A stretch of DNA of 64,000 nt. Origin: Salinispirillum marinum (GTDB lineage: Bacteria > Pseudomonadota > Gammaproteobacteria > Pseudomonadales > Natronospirillaceae). The stretch is taken from assembly GCF_042651565.1 (NCBI RefSeq), contig NZ_JBHSDF010000004.1. One strand, given 5' to 3'. Both the position numbers and the translations under genes were made by a program. Numbering within the stretch: the first letter of the stretch is position 1; each line of letters begins with the position of its first letter. Positions 34,951-43,306 of this stretch are shown piece by piece. The notes beneath the pieces were generated by a model that had not been told where the DNA came from, made no database searches, and was given only the letters and a program-made list of their open reading frames with translations.

Positions 34951-36099
34951 ATGCCAGAAAACAACAACATTGAGACCCAATTCCAGAGTATCCACCGAAC
35001 TCTGGAATTGCGGCGCTCGCCGTTTCCGCATCATCCGGCCCTGCGGGCGTGGGATGCCGCCGATGAATATCTACTTGCTCAAGCCGCCGAACAAAGCCCC
35101 AATGGCCGTTGGGCTATTGTTAATGACAGCTTTGGCGCCCTTACACTCGGTTTAGCAACACAAGCACCCGTTCTATGGTATGACAGCGCCGTCGAAGCCG
35201 ACGCGTTGGTAGATAATGCCATCCGAAACGGCATACCAACACCCCAGCATCACGCGCAGTCAGAGCCCCTGCCCAACGATGTCGACGGCGTCCTGCTTAA
35301 ATTACCCCGCAGCAGTGCATTATTGGACTGGCAACTGGCCCAGATCAATCAGCAGCTACCCGCCGGTAGGCCCCTGCTATTAGGCGGTATGTTAAAGCAC
35401 GTGACACCCGCTGACCTTGCTGTCCTAGGCGCTCGGTTGGACGGCCTGGCAGCATCGCGTATTGTTAAAAAAGCCCGAACTTGGCAGGCCGTGACCTCTT
35501 CACGCAGCGAAATACCCTCTATTCAACACGTCAAGATCAGTGAGCCGGAGGTGGTATTGCATCATCGGGCGGGTGTCTTTTCCCCAAAACGACTGGACCC
35601 CGGCGCGGCCTGTTTGCTGGGCTATTTGGCCGACATCGAGCGCCGCACACAGGGTGAAGATGCGCAGATTATTGACCTGTGTTGTGGCAGTGGAATACTC
35701 GGTTTGGCCTGGTTGCTGCGCCACCCGAGTCATCATTTACTGAGTACCGATGCGTCCGTTGCGGCGGTCACCAGCGCCGAACTGACGCTGGCCGCCAATG
35801 CACCGAGGACCGCTTCATGGTCCGTTCGCTTAGGCGATGGCCTGCACGGCCTAGATACGCGGAGTGCGGATGTCATTCTTTGTAACCCGCCGTTTCATCA
35901 GGCCGACACGGTCACCACCGATGTGGCGCGCGACCTGTTTACCCAAGCGAGCGGCGTACTGCGAACGGATGGGCAGTTCGTGGTGGTGGGCAATCGCCAT
36001 TTGGGCTACCACGCCCTGCTGAAACACAGCTTCAAGCAGGTACGCACCATCAGCCAAGACAAGCGTTTCGTTGTCTTGGTGGCAACCCAGCCTAGGTGA
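34951..36099 (+). CDS. rlmG: 23S rRNA m2G1835 methyltransferase
   Basis: RlmG methylates G1835 of 23S rRNA. The 382 aa protein (E. coli 378) has a degenerate N-terminal methyltransferase-like domain and a catalytic C-terminal domain: SAM motif IIDLCCGSGILGLAW, STDASVAAVTSAELT, and VILCNPPFHQADTV (the NPPF motif). HHRAGVFSPKRLDPGA, the RxxxGVFSxxKLDxGT-like motif, separates this subfamily from RsmC only by neighbouring sequence, so RlmG is favoured by length and N-terminal sequence. It starts 22 nt after the duplicated-domain gene. Confidence 0.85.
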   Translation: MPENNNIETQFQSIHRTLELRRSPFPHHPALRAWDAADEYLLAQAAEQSPNGRWAIVNDSFGALTLGLATQAPVLWYDSAVEADALVDNAIRNGIPTPQHHAQSEPLPNDVDGVLLKLPRSSALLDWQLAQINQQLPAGRPLLLGGMLKHVTPADLAVLGARLDGLAASRIVKKARTWQAVTSSRSEIPSIQHVKISEPEVVLHHRAGVFSPKRLDPGAACLLGYLADIERRTQGEDAQIIDLCCGSGILGLAWLLRHPSHHLLSTDASVAAVTSAELTLAANAPRTASWSVRLGDGLHGLDTRSADVILCNPPFHQADTVTTDVARDLFTQASGVLRTDGQFVVVGNRHLGYHALLKHSFKQVRTISQDKRFVVLVATQPR

Positions 36100-36112
36100 T
36101 TAAGGCTCGCAG

Positions 36113-36643
36113 CTACTGCAACTCACCACGCGCCGGATAGTCCTTCTCCAATACGAAGTCGATGGTTTTCAACAATGCGGGAAAATCCGGGCGACTGAAC
36201 GGCATGGTTTGTACGGTGCTGAAATACAAGGTGCCATCTGGACGGACGAGAAACAAGCCAGGCTCGGAGAACTCGGCGGGTTCCTCAATGCCAATGGAGG
36301 TTTTGCCTTTACCCGCCGAACGGAATAAGCCCCATTGCCGTGCTGCGTCAGCCGTTAAACCATAGCCCAACCGTAACGCCCCAAGTTTTAACTTGTCGTG
36401 CGTCGCTTGCGCACGCTCTGCCGAGTCACTGCTCAAGGCCAGAACAGACACGCCGCGCGCTGTGAACTCATCATGCAATTCATTCAGCGACCGAAGATAG
36501 CTCATGCAAATTGGGCAATGATGACCGCGATAAAACACCAATAACGTAAAGTTCTCGGCCGTTTCATGCGCAAGATCAAAGGACTCATGGCCAAAGAGTG
36601 GCACCTGTAAAGCGGGAACGGGTTGGCGTGGTATTAAGCTCAT
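36113..36643 (-). CDS. peroxiredoxin-like (AhpC/TSA family) thiol protein
   Basis: The 176 aa protein has the thioredoxin fold of AhpC/TSA-type peroxiredoxin-like proteins. The active-site region is FYRGHHCPICMSYLRSL, with a CPxC pair rather than the usual PxxxTxxC, so it resembles peroxiredoxin-like reductases (PRX-like 2 group) and its activity is uncertain. ATG 36643 is preferred because GGAG lies 9 nt upstream; a TTG start at 36658 would add five residues. It is divergent from an AraC regulator and convergent with rlmG. Confidence 0.85.
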   Translation of the reverse strand: MSLIPRQPVPALQVPLFGHESFDLAHETAENFTLLVFYRGHHCPICMSYLRSLNELHDEFTARGVSVLALSSDSAERAQATHDKLKLGALRLGYGLTADAARQWGLFRSAGKGKTSIGIEEPAEFSEPGLFLVRPDGTLYFSTVQTMPFSRPDFPALLKTIDFVLEKDYPARGELQ

Positions 36644-36771
36644 CTGTCGTTTCTCCAAATAGATGATGGAAGATCAAACACCCTAGGTGCAGGATCATGC
36701 TCAGAATCATAGTGAACTTATCGATCTATTATGTTCTTATTACCTAACCTTTCGTTTGAATCGGTGACTTT

Positions 36772-37479
36772 ATGGATCGTCTGACGACGCTGTTACGTTT
36801 ATCACTGCCACTCATTACCCATGACCCGGCCAAAGCAGCGGGCTTTCTGATCTTGGATCATCACGCGAAAACGATCTACTGGCGACAACGGGCCCGGCCA
36901 GATGAGCAGTCGCTGGCCATTCTCTTTCAACACCCGCATGCACCGTTGGCCTATGCCCTAACCGATAATCTTCGCATGTCATGGGCCGAGAATCCTGATC
37001 TGTCCGCGCTGGTTGGGCTATTGTCGACCGAGTTGAACAGCTCGCGGTGTGGCGGGGGCATGATGCTACAACATCTGACGGAGGTAATACTGATTCAGTT
37101 ATTGCGCACGGTTTTGGAGCAACAACAGGCACCGGACGGTTTGCTGGCCGGTTTGGCGCACCCGCAGATTGCGCGCGCCTTGGTGGCACTGCACGATCAT
37201 CCAGAGCAAGGTTGGACCGTTGAACGGCTGGCTGACCATGCGGCGATGTCACGTTCGTCATTTATTGAGCATTTTCGGCGCGTCATCGGTGAGCCACCGG
37301 GCAGCTATATCGCGCATTGGAAGCTGCACACGGCACAGCGTCTGCTCAATCAGGGCAGCAGTGTCGCGGCCGCGGCGCGTCATGCCGGTTATTCAGGACC
37401 AACGGCACTGACCCGGGCCTATCGCCAGCATTTTGGCTGCGCACCTAAGCATCATAAGGCGCAGCCTGTTTTGGCATAG
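36772..37479 (+). CDS. AraC-family regulator with short N-terminal domain
   Basis: The 235 aa protein has a cupin_6-like N-terminal part and a C-terminal AraC HTH pair (LADHAAMSRSSFIEHFRRVIGEPPGSYIAHWKLHTAQRLL and SVAAAARHAGYSGPTALTRAYRQHFG, the latter the second HTH). Similar regulators are usually near 300 aa, so about 60 residues of the effector domain are missing. The divergent peroxiredoxin-like gene, 128 nt away, is the likely target. Many members of this type respond to aldehydes or redox stress; the ligand is unknown. Confidence 0.85.
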   Translation: MDRLTTLLRLSLPLITHDPAKAAGFLILDHHAKTIYWRQRARPDEQSLAILFQHPHAPLAYALTDNLRMSWAENPDLSALVGLLSTELNSSRCGGGMMLQHLTEVILIQLLRTVLEQQQAPDGLLAGLAHPQIARALVALHDHPEQGWTVERLADHAAMSRSSFIEHFRRVIGEPPGSYIAHWKLHTAQRLLNQGSSVAAAARHAGYSGPTALTRAYRQHFGCAPKHHKAQPVLA

Positions 37480-37496
37480 ACCGTGGCTTTCTCTTG

Positions 37497-37519
37497 AAAA
37501 AAGCCGCCCGGTGGGCGGC
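37497..37519 (-). terminator. intrinsic terminator of the Spy/CpxP-like gene
   Basis: GCCGCCC (37503-37509) and GGGCGGC (37513-37519) form a 7 bp GC stem with a 3 nt loop. On the minus strand TTTTTT follows, a standard Rho-independent terminator 43 nt after the Spy-like stop. It also stands between the convergent AraC gene and that gene. Confidence 0.88.
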
Positions 37520-37562
37520 AAACGGGATGAATCTCAAACATTAGTTCTTCAAGCAGGGTCTG

Positions 37563-38033
37563 CTAAATTTCAGCGCCATGATGGCCACCGCCCATGCGTC
37601 CACCACGCATGTGCCCGTCTCGGCCAGGCGAAGGCATGTGGGCGTTCATGTAGGTCAATAACCCTTCAATTTGCTCGGGGCGCAATACCGTTCCTAATTC
37701 GTCGGCCAACAGGGTATTGATCTGCGCGCGACGTGCCGTGATTTCTTCGGCGCTAGGACGCGTGCGCTCGGCGCGCGGCGTTTCCTTCATTTCAGTCCGC
37801 ATAGCATCGCGTTGTTCAGTCATGATGCGGCGGATGATCTCATGCGCTTGTACTTGCTGTTCTTCCGTAATATCCAATTGATCGGCAATATAGCTCATGG
37901 ACATGCCACCGCGTTGTCCGTGGCGCTGGCCATCTCGTTGTCCATCGTGCGCCATGGCCTGGGATGAACCAATGGCCATGAATAAGCCCAGCGTGGCAGC
38001 CAATAGAGATTTTGCATAACGTGTTGTCTTCAT
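37563..38033 (-). CDS. Spy/CpxP-like periplasmic protein
   Basis: The 156 aa product has a signal peptide (KSLLAATLGLFMAIGSSQAMA), a basic His/Gly-rich start (HDGQRDGQRHGQRGG) and a helical middle with ADQLDITEEQQVQAHEIIRRI, the LTxxQ-like motif of Spy/CpxP chaperones, and a Met/Gly/His-rich tail (MRGGRMGGGHHG). Spy-family proteins are induced by envelope stress. The start ATG 38033 has AGGAG 8 nt upstream. A BaeSR-like two-component system is next to it, and a repeat also found before the kinase gene lies about 100 bp upstream. The His/Met ends might bind metal ions. Confidence 0.72.
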   Translation of the reverse strand: MKTTRYAKSLLAATLGLFMAIGSSQAMAHDGQRDGQRHGQRGGMSMSYIADQLDITEEQQVQAHEIIRRIMTEQRDAMRTEMKETPRAERTRPSAEEITARRAQINTLLADELGTVLRPEQIEGLLTYMNAHMPSPGRDGHMRGGRMGGGHHGAEI

Positions 38034-38128
38034 GATAACGCTCCTAGTCATTGAAAGGTCGCCGAAGGTCATTCCGGTGTGGAACGCACGATGACGATGA
38101 GGACATCATCAACGCTAAAAGCGCAGAG

Positions 38129-38147
38129 AATATGGAGGGAATGTGCA
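38129..38147. promoter_or_regulatory. candidate response-regulator box before the Spy-like gene
   Basis: AATATGGAGGGAATGTGCA is a direct repeat of period 11 bp: AATATGGA then AATGTGCA. The second half matches exactly the half-site of the box at 40370-40388. It lies about 100 bp upstream of the Spy-like start. Confidence 0.45.
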
Positions 38148-38193
38148 TGACACCACTTTTACACACCCTGCGCTCGCAGGGCGCTTAACGGCC

Positions 38194-38901
38194 TTATGGC
38201 GTGGGCTCGTACTTGTATCCCGCGCCATACACCGAACGCACGTACTGATGCTCAGCATTCAGTGCGTTCAGTTTCCGTCGCAGGTTCTTGATATGGCTAT
38301 CAATGGTACGATCATTGACTAGGCGCCGGTCGGGATAGGCTTGGTCCATCAGTTGTTCGCGGGTGAAAATACGTCCGGGTGACCCCACCATCACTTGCAG
38401 CAAGCGCATTTCTACCGCTGTCAATTCCACGCGCCGCTCGCCCACGCGCAACAGGTTATGATTAGGCTCAACCACCAAATCGAGCGAAAATGGAGCCGTA
38501 GACACTTCTGCCGTCAGGGCCGTGCGGCGCAGCACGGCTTTAACGCGCGCTACGATTTCGCGTGGGCTGTAGGGCTTACAGACATAGTCGTCAGCGCCCA
38601 GTTCCAAGCCCAACAAGCGGTCTATTTCTTCTACCCGCGCCGTGGTCATGATGATGGGCGTTTGGTGAAGCGTGCGGCTGTGTGGTTGATGCTGTTGGCG
38701 AATTTGTCGACACAACGTCATACCATCAATGTTCGGCAACATTAAGTCCAGAATGACCAAGTCCGTTGCGTGTTCCGCCAACCATGGCATGACGTCCGCT
38801 CCGTCGCCACAGATGTGGGTATCGAAACCATCACGCCGCAAATAGTCACTTAAAACCTGCGCCAGCTTGGGCTCATCTTCCACAATCAATATATGCGCCA
38901 T
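38194..38901 (-). CDS. BaeR-like OmpR-family response regulator
   Basis: The 235 aa protein has a receiver domain (HILIVEDEPKLAQVLSDYL, phospho-Asp in LVILDLMLPNIDG, Lys in DYVCKPYSPREIVARV) and a winged helix (RVELTAVEMRLLQVMVGSPGRIFTREQLMDQ). Sequence and gene order match BaeSR-like envelope-stress systems. ATG 38901 is 11 nt downstream of the kinase stop, with AAGGA before it. A CCCTGC-GCAGGG hairpin at 38164-38179 follows the stop. The Spy-like gene downstream is the likely target. Confidence 0.9.
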   Translation of the reverse strand: MAHILIVEDEPKLAQVLSDYLRRDGFDTHICGDGADVMPWLAEHATDLVILDLMLPNIDGMTLCRQIRQQHQPHSRTLHQTPIIMTTARVEEIDRLLGLELGADDYVCKPYSPREIVARVKAVLRRTALTAEVSTAPFSLDLVVEPNHNLLRVGERRVELTAVEMRLLQVMVGSPGRIFTREQLMDQAYPDRRLVNDRTIDSHIKNLRRKLNALNAEHQYVRSVYGAGYKYEPTP

Positions 38902-38912
38902 CGTTAAGTTCC

Positions 38913-40322
38913 TTATTCTGCCGCCGCAGCTTTGCCCGCATCGAGGCGCGGCAGGCGGATACAAACACTCAAACCGCCAAGGTTAGACGTCTTGGCTGTC
39001 ACCGAGCCGCCATGCGCCTGCACCACGCTGTGCACAATCGCCAAGCCCAAACCCGAACCACCGGATTCCCGGTTGCGGGATGCGTCGACCCGATAAAGGC
39101 GGTCAAAAATCTTGGCCAACTCTTCTTCTGGCACGCCAGGTGACGAATCACTCCATTCGAGGATGACCGCATCGGCTGTTTGGTTAAGACGCAGGCGCAA
39201 ATATCCCGGCCGCTCAGCACTGGCGGTGGTGTACTTCACGCTGTTCGACAACAAATTGGTCCAGAGCTGGGTTAAACGTTGCGCATCACCCTGAATCAAC
39301 ACGGGCGTGGTGGGCAACTCGTCCAATAACTGCACATGATGCTGAACCAAGCTGGTACTGTGTTGCGCCAACATGGCGCGCAAATGAGCAATCAGGTCCA
39401 ACGATGTAAAGCGGTAACTCAAAGCGCCCACGTCAGAAAGCGACAATTGGTGCAGGTCATTGACCAAGTCGTTCAAGCGCGCAATCTCTTGTTGCAAGGA
39501 CGTAACGGCGTCTGCATCCAAGGGTCGAATGCCGTCTTGCAAGGCTTCCAACTCGCTTTTTAGAACGGCAATGGGCGTGCGCAGTTCATGCGATATGTCG
39601 GCAATCCATTGTTGTCGTGCTTGCAGGTTATGCTGCAGCACGTTGGCCAACCGATTAAAATCATGTGCCAAATCGGCCAGTTCATCCGAACCTCGTACCG
39701 GCAATTGAACGTTGTAGTCGCCTTGGGTCAACGCATGAGTGGCTTGTTTCAGGCGCGTTACCGGGCGTAATACCATCGCCGCCGCTGGAATACTGATCGC
39801 CGCGGCCAACATCAATGCCACCAGTCCAACCCAGCGGGTTTGGCGGCGGTGTTGATCGGCAAATACGCCATCGAGTTCAGACATCAACCGCTGTTGATTG
39901 GGAAATCCCAGGCTGCCTACGGTTACCCCGTCACTCACAATGGGTATCCAACTCATCGTGTTGGCGGGTGCCGGGCTGCCCAGCAGGCGTTGGTCTTCAG
40001 CATCACGGACTTGTAAAAGGATAATGGCATTGCGCGATGACGGTGCAGGGCGGCCGTCCCGACGCGGCATCATCAGCGGTTGCTGCCAGCGCAGCCATTG
40101 CCGCGCGTCCGTCATCGTCAACCAGTCCCAGTTACCTTGTTGTGCGTATTCCTCCGCCAGCAACTCGGCCAAGGGTTCTAAACGCTGGCGCTGTGATGCT
40201 TCAACATAACGTGAAAAGCCGACATTAAAGACCCGTGTGTTCGCCCCTACAATCGCCAGACTCAACAGCGTATTGGCGAGTAATATGACAGCAAACAACT
40301 TGTAACGGAGGCGAATTTTCAT
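38913..40322 (-). CDS. BaeS-like sensor histidine kinase
   Basis: The 469 aa kinase has TM1 (KLFAVILLANTLLSLAIVG), a periplasmic domain including LAEEYAQQGNWDWL (close to the EQYAQHGNW segment of BaeS), TM2 (WVGLVALMLAAAISIPAA), a HAMP segment and the kinase core: H-box IADISHELRTPIAV, N-box LWTNLLSNSVKYT, and ESGGSGLGLAIV. It is the first gene of the kinase-regulator operon. The upstream box at 40370-40388 suggests autoregulation. Similarity to BaeS is moderate, so the true stimulus is unknown. Confidence 0.9.
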   Translation of the reverse strand: MKIRLRYKLFAVILLANTLLSLAIVGANTRVFNVGFSRYVEASQRQRLEPLAELLAEEYAQQGNWDWLTMTDARQWLRWQQPLMMPRRDGRPAPSSRNAIILLQVRDAEDQRLLGSPAPANTMSWIPIVSDGVTVGSLGFPNQQRLMSELDGVFADQHRRQTRWVGLVALMLAAAISIPAAAMVLRPVTRLKQATHALTQGDYNVQLPVRGSDELADLAHDFNRLANVLQHNLQARQQWIADISHELRTPIAVLKSELEALQDGIRPLDADAVTSLQQEIARLNDLVNDLHQLSLSDVGALSYRFTSLDLIAHLRAMLAQHSTSLVQHHVQLLDELPTTPVLIQGDAQRLTQLWTNLLSNSVKYTTASAERPGYLRLRLNQTADAVILEWSDSSPGVPEEELAKIFDRLYRVDASRNRESGGSGLGLAIVHSVVQAHGGSVTAKTSNLGGLSVCIRLPRLDAGKAAAAE

Positions 40323-40369
40323 CGATTAAGAGACTTTGAGGCCGTGACAACACCCTATAATAAGGCATG

Positions 40370-40388
40370 AATGTGCACGCAATGTGCA
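40370..40388. promoter_or_regulatory. candidate response-regulator box before the BaeS-like kinase gene
   Basis: AATGTGCACGCAATGTGCA is two identical AATGTGCA half-sites with an 11 bp period, typical of OmpR-family regulator sites. It ends about 50 bp before the kinase start, where the promoter -35 region would be, with a TATTAT -10-like element downstream on the minus strand. Confidence 0.55.
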
Positions 40389-40393
40389 GAACG

Positions 40394-41074
40394 TTAAGGT
40401 TGGAACTTACTGAGTGTGTGTTTCAAGCCTTCCAGCTCGATCGTAAAAACATGCTCCAAGATACGTGCCTGTTCTTCCCGATTTGCCGAGGAAAACTGCG
40501 TTGGCCAGTTACCACAATGGGTCACGGCATCCACTACGCCAGTGCGCAGCAACAAGGTAACACCGTGCACCAACGACCATGCACTGAACGAGGCTACAGC
40601 CTGCTGGTATTCGGTCAGCTCAAAACCTTCTTGGGCAAACATTTCCGACATGGTGTTTTGCAAATGACGCTCGGCACAGCCTGCGGCCTGCATTAGGTCA
40701 TTGGTAAAATATTCCGGTTCCGGCGTCCAGAAAAAGATCAGGTTAAAAATACCGGGGTGGGTAAAGGCGAAATGCAAATAGGCCCGAGCCATAGCCCGCA
40801 CCTTGCCTTCCGGGCTGGCGGGATCCGCCGCGCTCAGACTTTCATGCAAGGCCGCATCGAAGCGCTGAAAACCTTCCGTTTTCATTTCTACCATCAAGGC
40901 CATTTTATCGGCGAAGTGGTTATAGGCAGCGGTGGGCGTCACACCCACCGCTTTCGCTAAGGCACGCAAACTGAGTTCTTCTAACGATCCGGTTTCCAGC
41001 GCTTTAAAACCCGCGTCAATTAAGGCGGCTTTAAGATTGCCATGATGATAGGCGGATTTCTTCGGCTGGGTCAT
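40394..41074 (-). CDS. TetR/AcrR-family regulator
   Basis: The 226 aa protein has the TetR HTH near residues 20-60 (HHGNLKAALIDAGFKALETGS, SLRALAKAVGVTPTAAYNHFADK) and a helical ligand domain with the HPGIFNLIF region of the WHG-type C-terminal group. It ends near the BaeS-like promoter and lies downstream, on the same strand, of the exporter cluster at 41139-45669. It could repress that cluster through the TTTAC-type repeats before the exporter gene; this is unproven. Confidence 0.88.
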   Translation of the reverse strand: MTQPKKSAYHHGNLKAALIDAGFKALETGSLEELSLRALAKAVGVTPTAAYNHFADKMALMVEMKTEGFQRFDAALHESLSAADPASPEGKVRAMARAYLHFAFTHPGIFNLIFFWTPEPEYFTNDLMQAAGCAERHLQNTMSEMFAQEGFELTEYQQAVASFSAWSLVHGVTLLLRTGVVDAVTHCGNWPTQFSSANREEQARILEHVFTIELEGLKHTLSKFQP

Positions 41075-41138
41075 ACAACTTCTCACTGCTGGAAACCGCT
41101 TTAGTTTAGCAGACTACGATACGCGGTGGCTAATGACC

Positions 41139-42476
41139 TTAAAACCCCAGACGCAGGTTTAGCGTTATCGCATCGTTGTGCCGCGCCGGGTGCAGCATCT
41201 GTTCCTCGTCCCACGCATGGTACTCGACCAGACTGACCCCGACCGTGAGCGGATCGCTGGGCTTCCATTCCGCGTCCAGTCGCCCCAACAGCCCATCATT
41301 ACCGGGCAGATTGACCGTTTGGGCGGTCAGGGTTAGCCGCTCGTTCCAGCCCGTCCAGCGCGTACGCAGCGACTGTGACCAGCGCCACGCATCGGCATCG
41401 ACAGCCGCACCGTTGCGAGTGATACGCATTGTTCCGAGTTCTGCTGACACGGTTAAATTCGACCACCCGCTGTATTCAGCACCCACCATACTGCGCCATT
41501 CGTCTACCGATTCCCACGGTGCCAAGGCTTGTTCAGTGGGCAAATGAACACCTTGATGCCAGGCTTGTTCCGTACGCCATAACCAGGATCCAAGCACCCA
41601 TTGCGCACCGGCACCGACAACAGTGAGCGCTTCAGGCCGCAGAACGACTTGCTCAGGACCACTACCGCCAAAAGTCACGCTACGCACAGTGGGTGTGTAC
41701 GCATTCAGGCTGGCAGCCATCACTTGCACATCCAACCCCGACCAGCGCTGTTGCCATCGGGCGGCCAAACCAACCCGTTGACTCGGTGTTTGAGTGGATA
41801 GACTGGCGCCGCTGGCGCGCAATTCTGCCAAGGCATCAAATTCGTCGAAAGGTCCTGCCAAACGGTCTGCTGCGGTAGCGTCCAACACCACCAGTTCCAG
41901 TGCATCTCGCCAGGTCATATGCAGTGCCGGAACCGGTAACCGAACCGTTTCCAGATCGGCCTGACCCGGCCAGCGCTGATCTCGTGGTGCCAACACATCG
42001 GTCACGGTCAGGCTCTCGGCTTCACCCCATGCAAAGGTTTGATACCCGGCCGTGAGCCACAGATCACCGGGTTGCCAGCGTACATAGCTATCATCCCAAA
42101 ACCCCTGCCAACGCCGCGCATTAGCCTGTGCCGTGGTGAATTCGTAAGCGGACCACAGCCCGGCATCGGCAACATCAGGCAACCAGTCGTGCGCAAGTGA
42201 CCCCGCTGCACGCACCGAAACATCACCCCAGCGCCCGGTCACCTGACCATAGAGTGTTGATTCAAAACGGGTCAATGCTGCTTCATCGCGGCTGAATCCC
42301 GACGCTGGCGCTCGATACCCGAAGGCTGTTTTGTGCTGTGCCCAGCCGAGAAATTGCACCGGTCCAGATGGAGCCACAGGCGCACTGGCCGTGGTATCCA
42401 CATCACCGAAGAAGTCATTCGCCTGCCCCGGCATGGCGAACGCCATGACCAAAGGCACGAGCCCAATACGTTTCAT
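41139..42476 (-). CDS. putative outer-membrane beta-barrel protein of the exporter cluster
   Basis: The 445 aa product has a short N-terminal signal (IGLVPLVMAFAMPGQAN) and many alternating strands with aromatic girdle residues, ending in ITLNLRLGF with a C-terminal Phe typical of beta-barrel assembly signals. It resembles DUF1302-type proteins, though those are usually longer (500-600 aa). Its start overlaps the LolA-like stop as TAATG, so expression is coupled. It probably forms the outer-membrane part of the RND exporter unit. Confidence 0.6.
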   Translation of the reverse strand: MKRIGLVPLVMAFAMPGQANDFFGDVDTTASAPVAPSGPVQFLGWAQHKTAFGYRAPASGFSRDEAALTRFESTLYGQVTGRWGDVSVRAAGSLAHDWLPDVADAGLWSAYEFTTAQANARRWQGFWDDSYVRWQPGDLWLTAGYQTFAWGEAESLTVTDVLAPRDQRWPGQADLETVRLPVPALHMTWRDALELVVLDATAADRLAGPFDEFDALAELRASGASLSTQTPSQRVGLAARWQQRWSGLDVQVMAASLNAYTPTVRSVTFGGSGPEQVVLRPEALTVVGAGAQWVLGSWLWRTEQAWHQGVHLPTEQALAPWESVDEWRSMVGAEYSGWSNLTVSAELGTMRITRNGAAVDADAWRWSQSLRTRWTGWNERLTLTAQTVNLPGNDGLLGRLDAEWKPSDPLTVGVSLVEYHAWDEEQMLHPARHNDAITLNLRLGF

Positions 42477-43306
42477 TAATTGGCTCCTTGCTGCATGGCT
42501 TGCGTGGTAAACAGTGCAGGATCATTGTGTTCGTTGTAGCGTACGTCATGGATCTGAAACACACTGGCGTGCTCACGGTTGCCATTTCTCGTGGTAATCA
42601 TCTGAATGCGCTTGGCGGTCCAAATACCGTCAATTTCTTCCAGGTCGCGCGCTGAGAAATACTTCACCCGCCCGCCACGAGCGACCCAAATTTGCCCTTG
42701 AACTTGCACAAAGTTGTCTTGACGAATCCATAAATGTGAACGCTCATAGCCGGTTTCTGCCAGTACCCGATCACGAAATTCCGGCTTCGGGGTCGATTCA
42801 ATCAACCAGGCAGGCGCACCATCCACCACTTCGCTGTCGCTTAACAGTCGGTAGTCGTACCACTCAAGGGTTGTACCGTTGAGATCGGAATAGGTGAAAT
42901 CGCTGCCCATAAAGGAGCCGGAACGATCGCCTGCAGCAACCCGCCGGACTTGTTTCAGGGCGGGTAAGTACAACCAGGCCTCATCGTCGCTGGCGTCGTA
43001 GTCGTAACTTAAATACGCGGTTCCGGCGACATCGGTCGGTGAGAGAAAGAAGGTAACGCCCTTGGTGACGCCCTCTTCTTCTAAGGTTAACAAACGGAGG
43101 TCACGCACCCGTTCGCGGTTGTTGCGGTCAACCAAAATCAATTGCGCCCTGGATACCGATGAATCGCCGGTATAGCGTGTATCTACCCTTTCCATAATCT
43201 CTTGCGCGGTCAGGGTTTGGGCTTGTGTGCCACCCGCAACCATACCGGCTGCCAGCAAAAGACCACCCAGTGCCAATGACATTGTCTTGGATTTGAACAT
43301 CAACAT
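42476..43306 (-). CDS. LolA-like outer-membrane lipoprotein-sorting protein
   Basis: The 276 aa protein has a signal peptide (LALGGLLLAAGMVAGGTQAQ) and a LolA-like fold: LTAQEIMERVDTRY, FFLSPTDVAGTAYLSYDY, AWLYLPALKQVRRVAAGDR, FMGSDFTYSDL and WIRQDNFVQVQGQIWVARG. Such proteins commonly sit in operons with RND/MMPL exporters and are thought to carry lipids or lipoproteins through the periplasm. GGAGGT precedes ATG 43306, which overlaps the exporter stop as TAATG. Confidence 0.85.
   Translation of the reverse strand: MLMFKSKTMSLALGGLLLAAGMVAGGTQAQTLTAQEIMERVDTRYTGDSSVSRAQLILVDRNNRERVRDLRLLTLEEEGVTKGVTFFLSPTDVAGTAYLSYDYDASDDEAWLYLPALKQVRRVAAGDRSGSFMGSDFTYSDLNGTTLEWYDYRLLSDSEVVDGAPAWLIESTPKPEFRDRVLAETGYERSHLWIRQDNFVQVQGQIWVARGGRVKYFSARDLEEIDGIWTAKRIQMITTRNGNREHASVFQIHDVRYNEHNDPALFTTQAMQQGAN

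Noticed and set aside
33256..36099. A single operon from SCO1 through rlmG
   Set aside because: 134 nt with its own RBS and leader separate SCO1 from the duplicated-domain gene; functions do not match.
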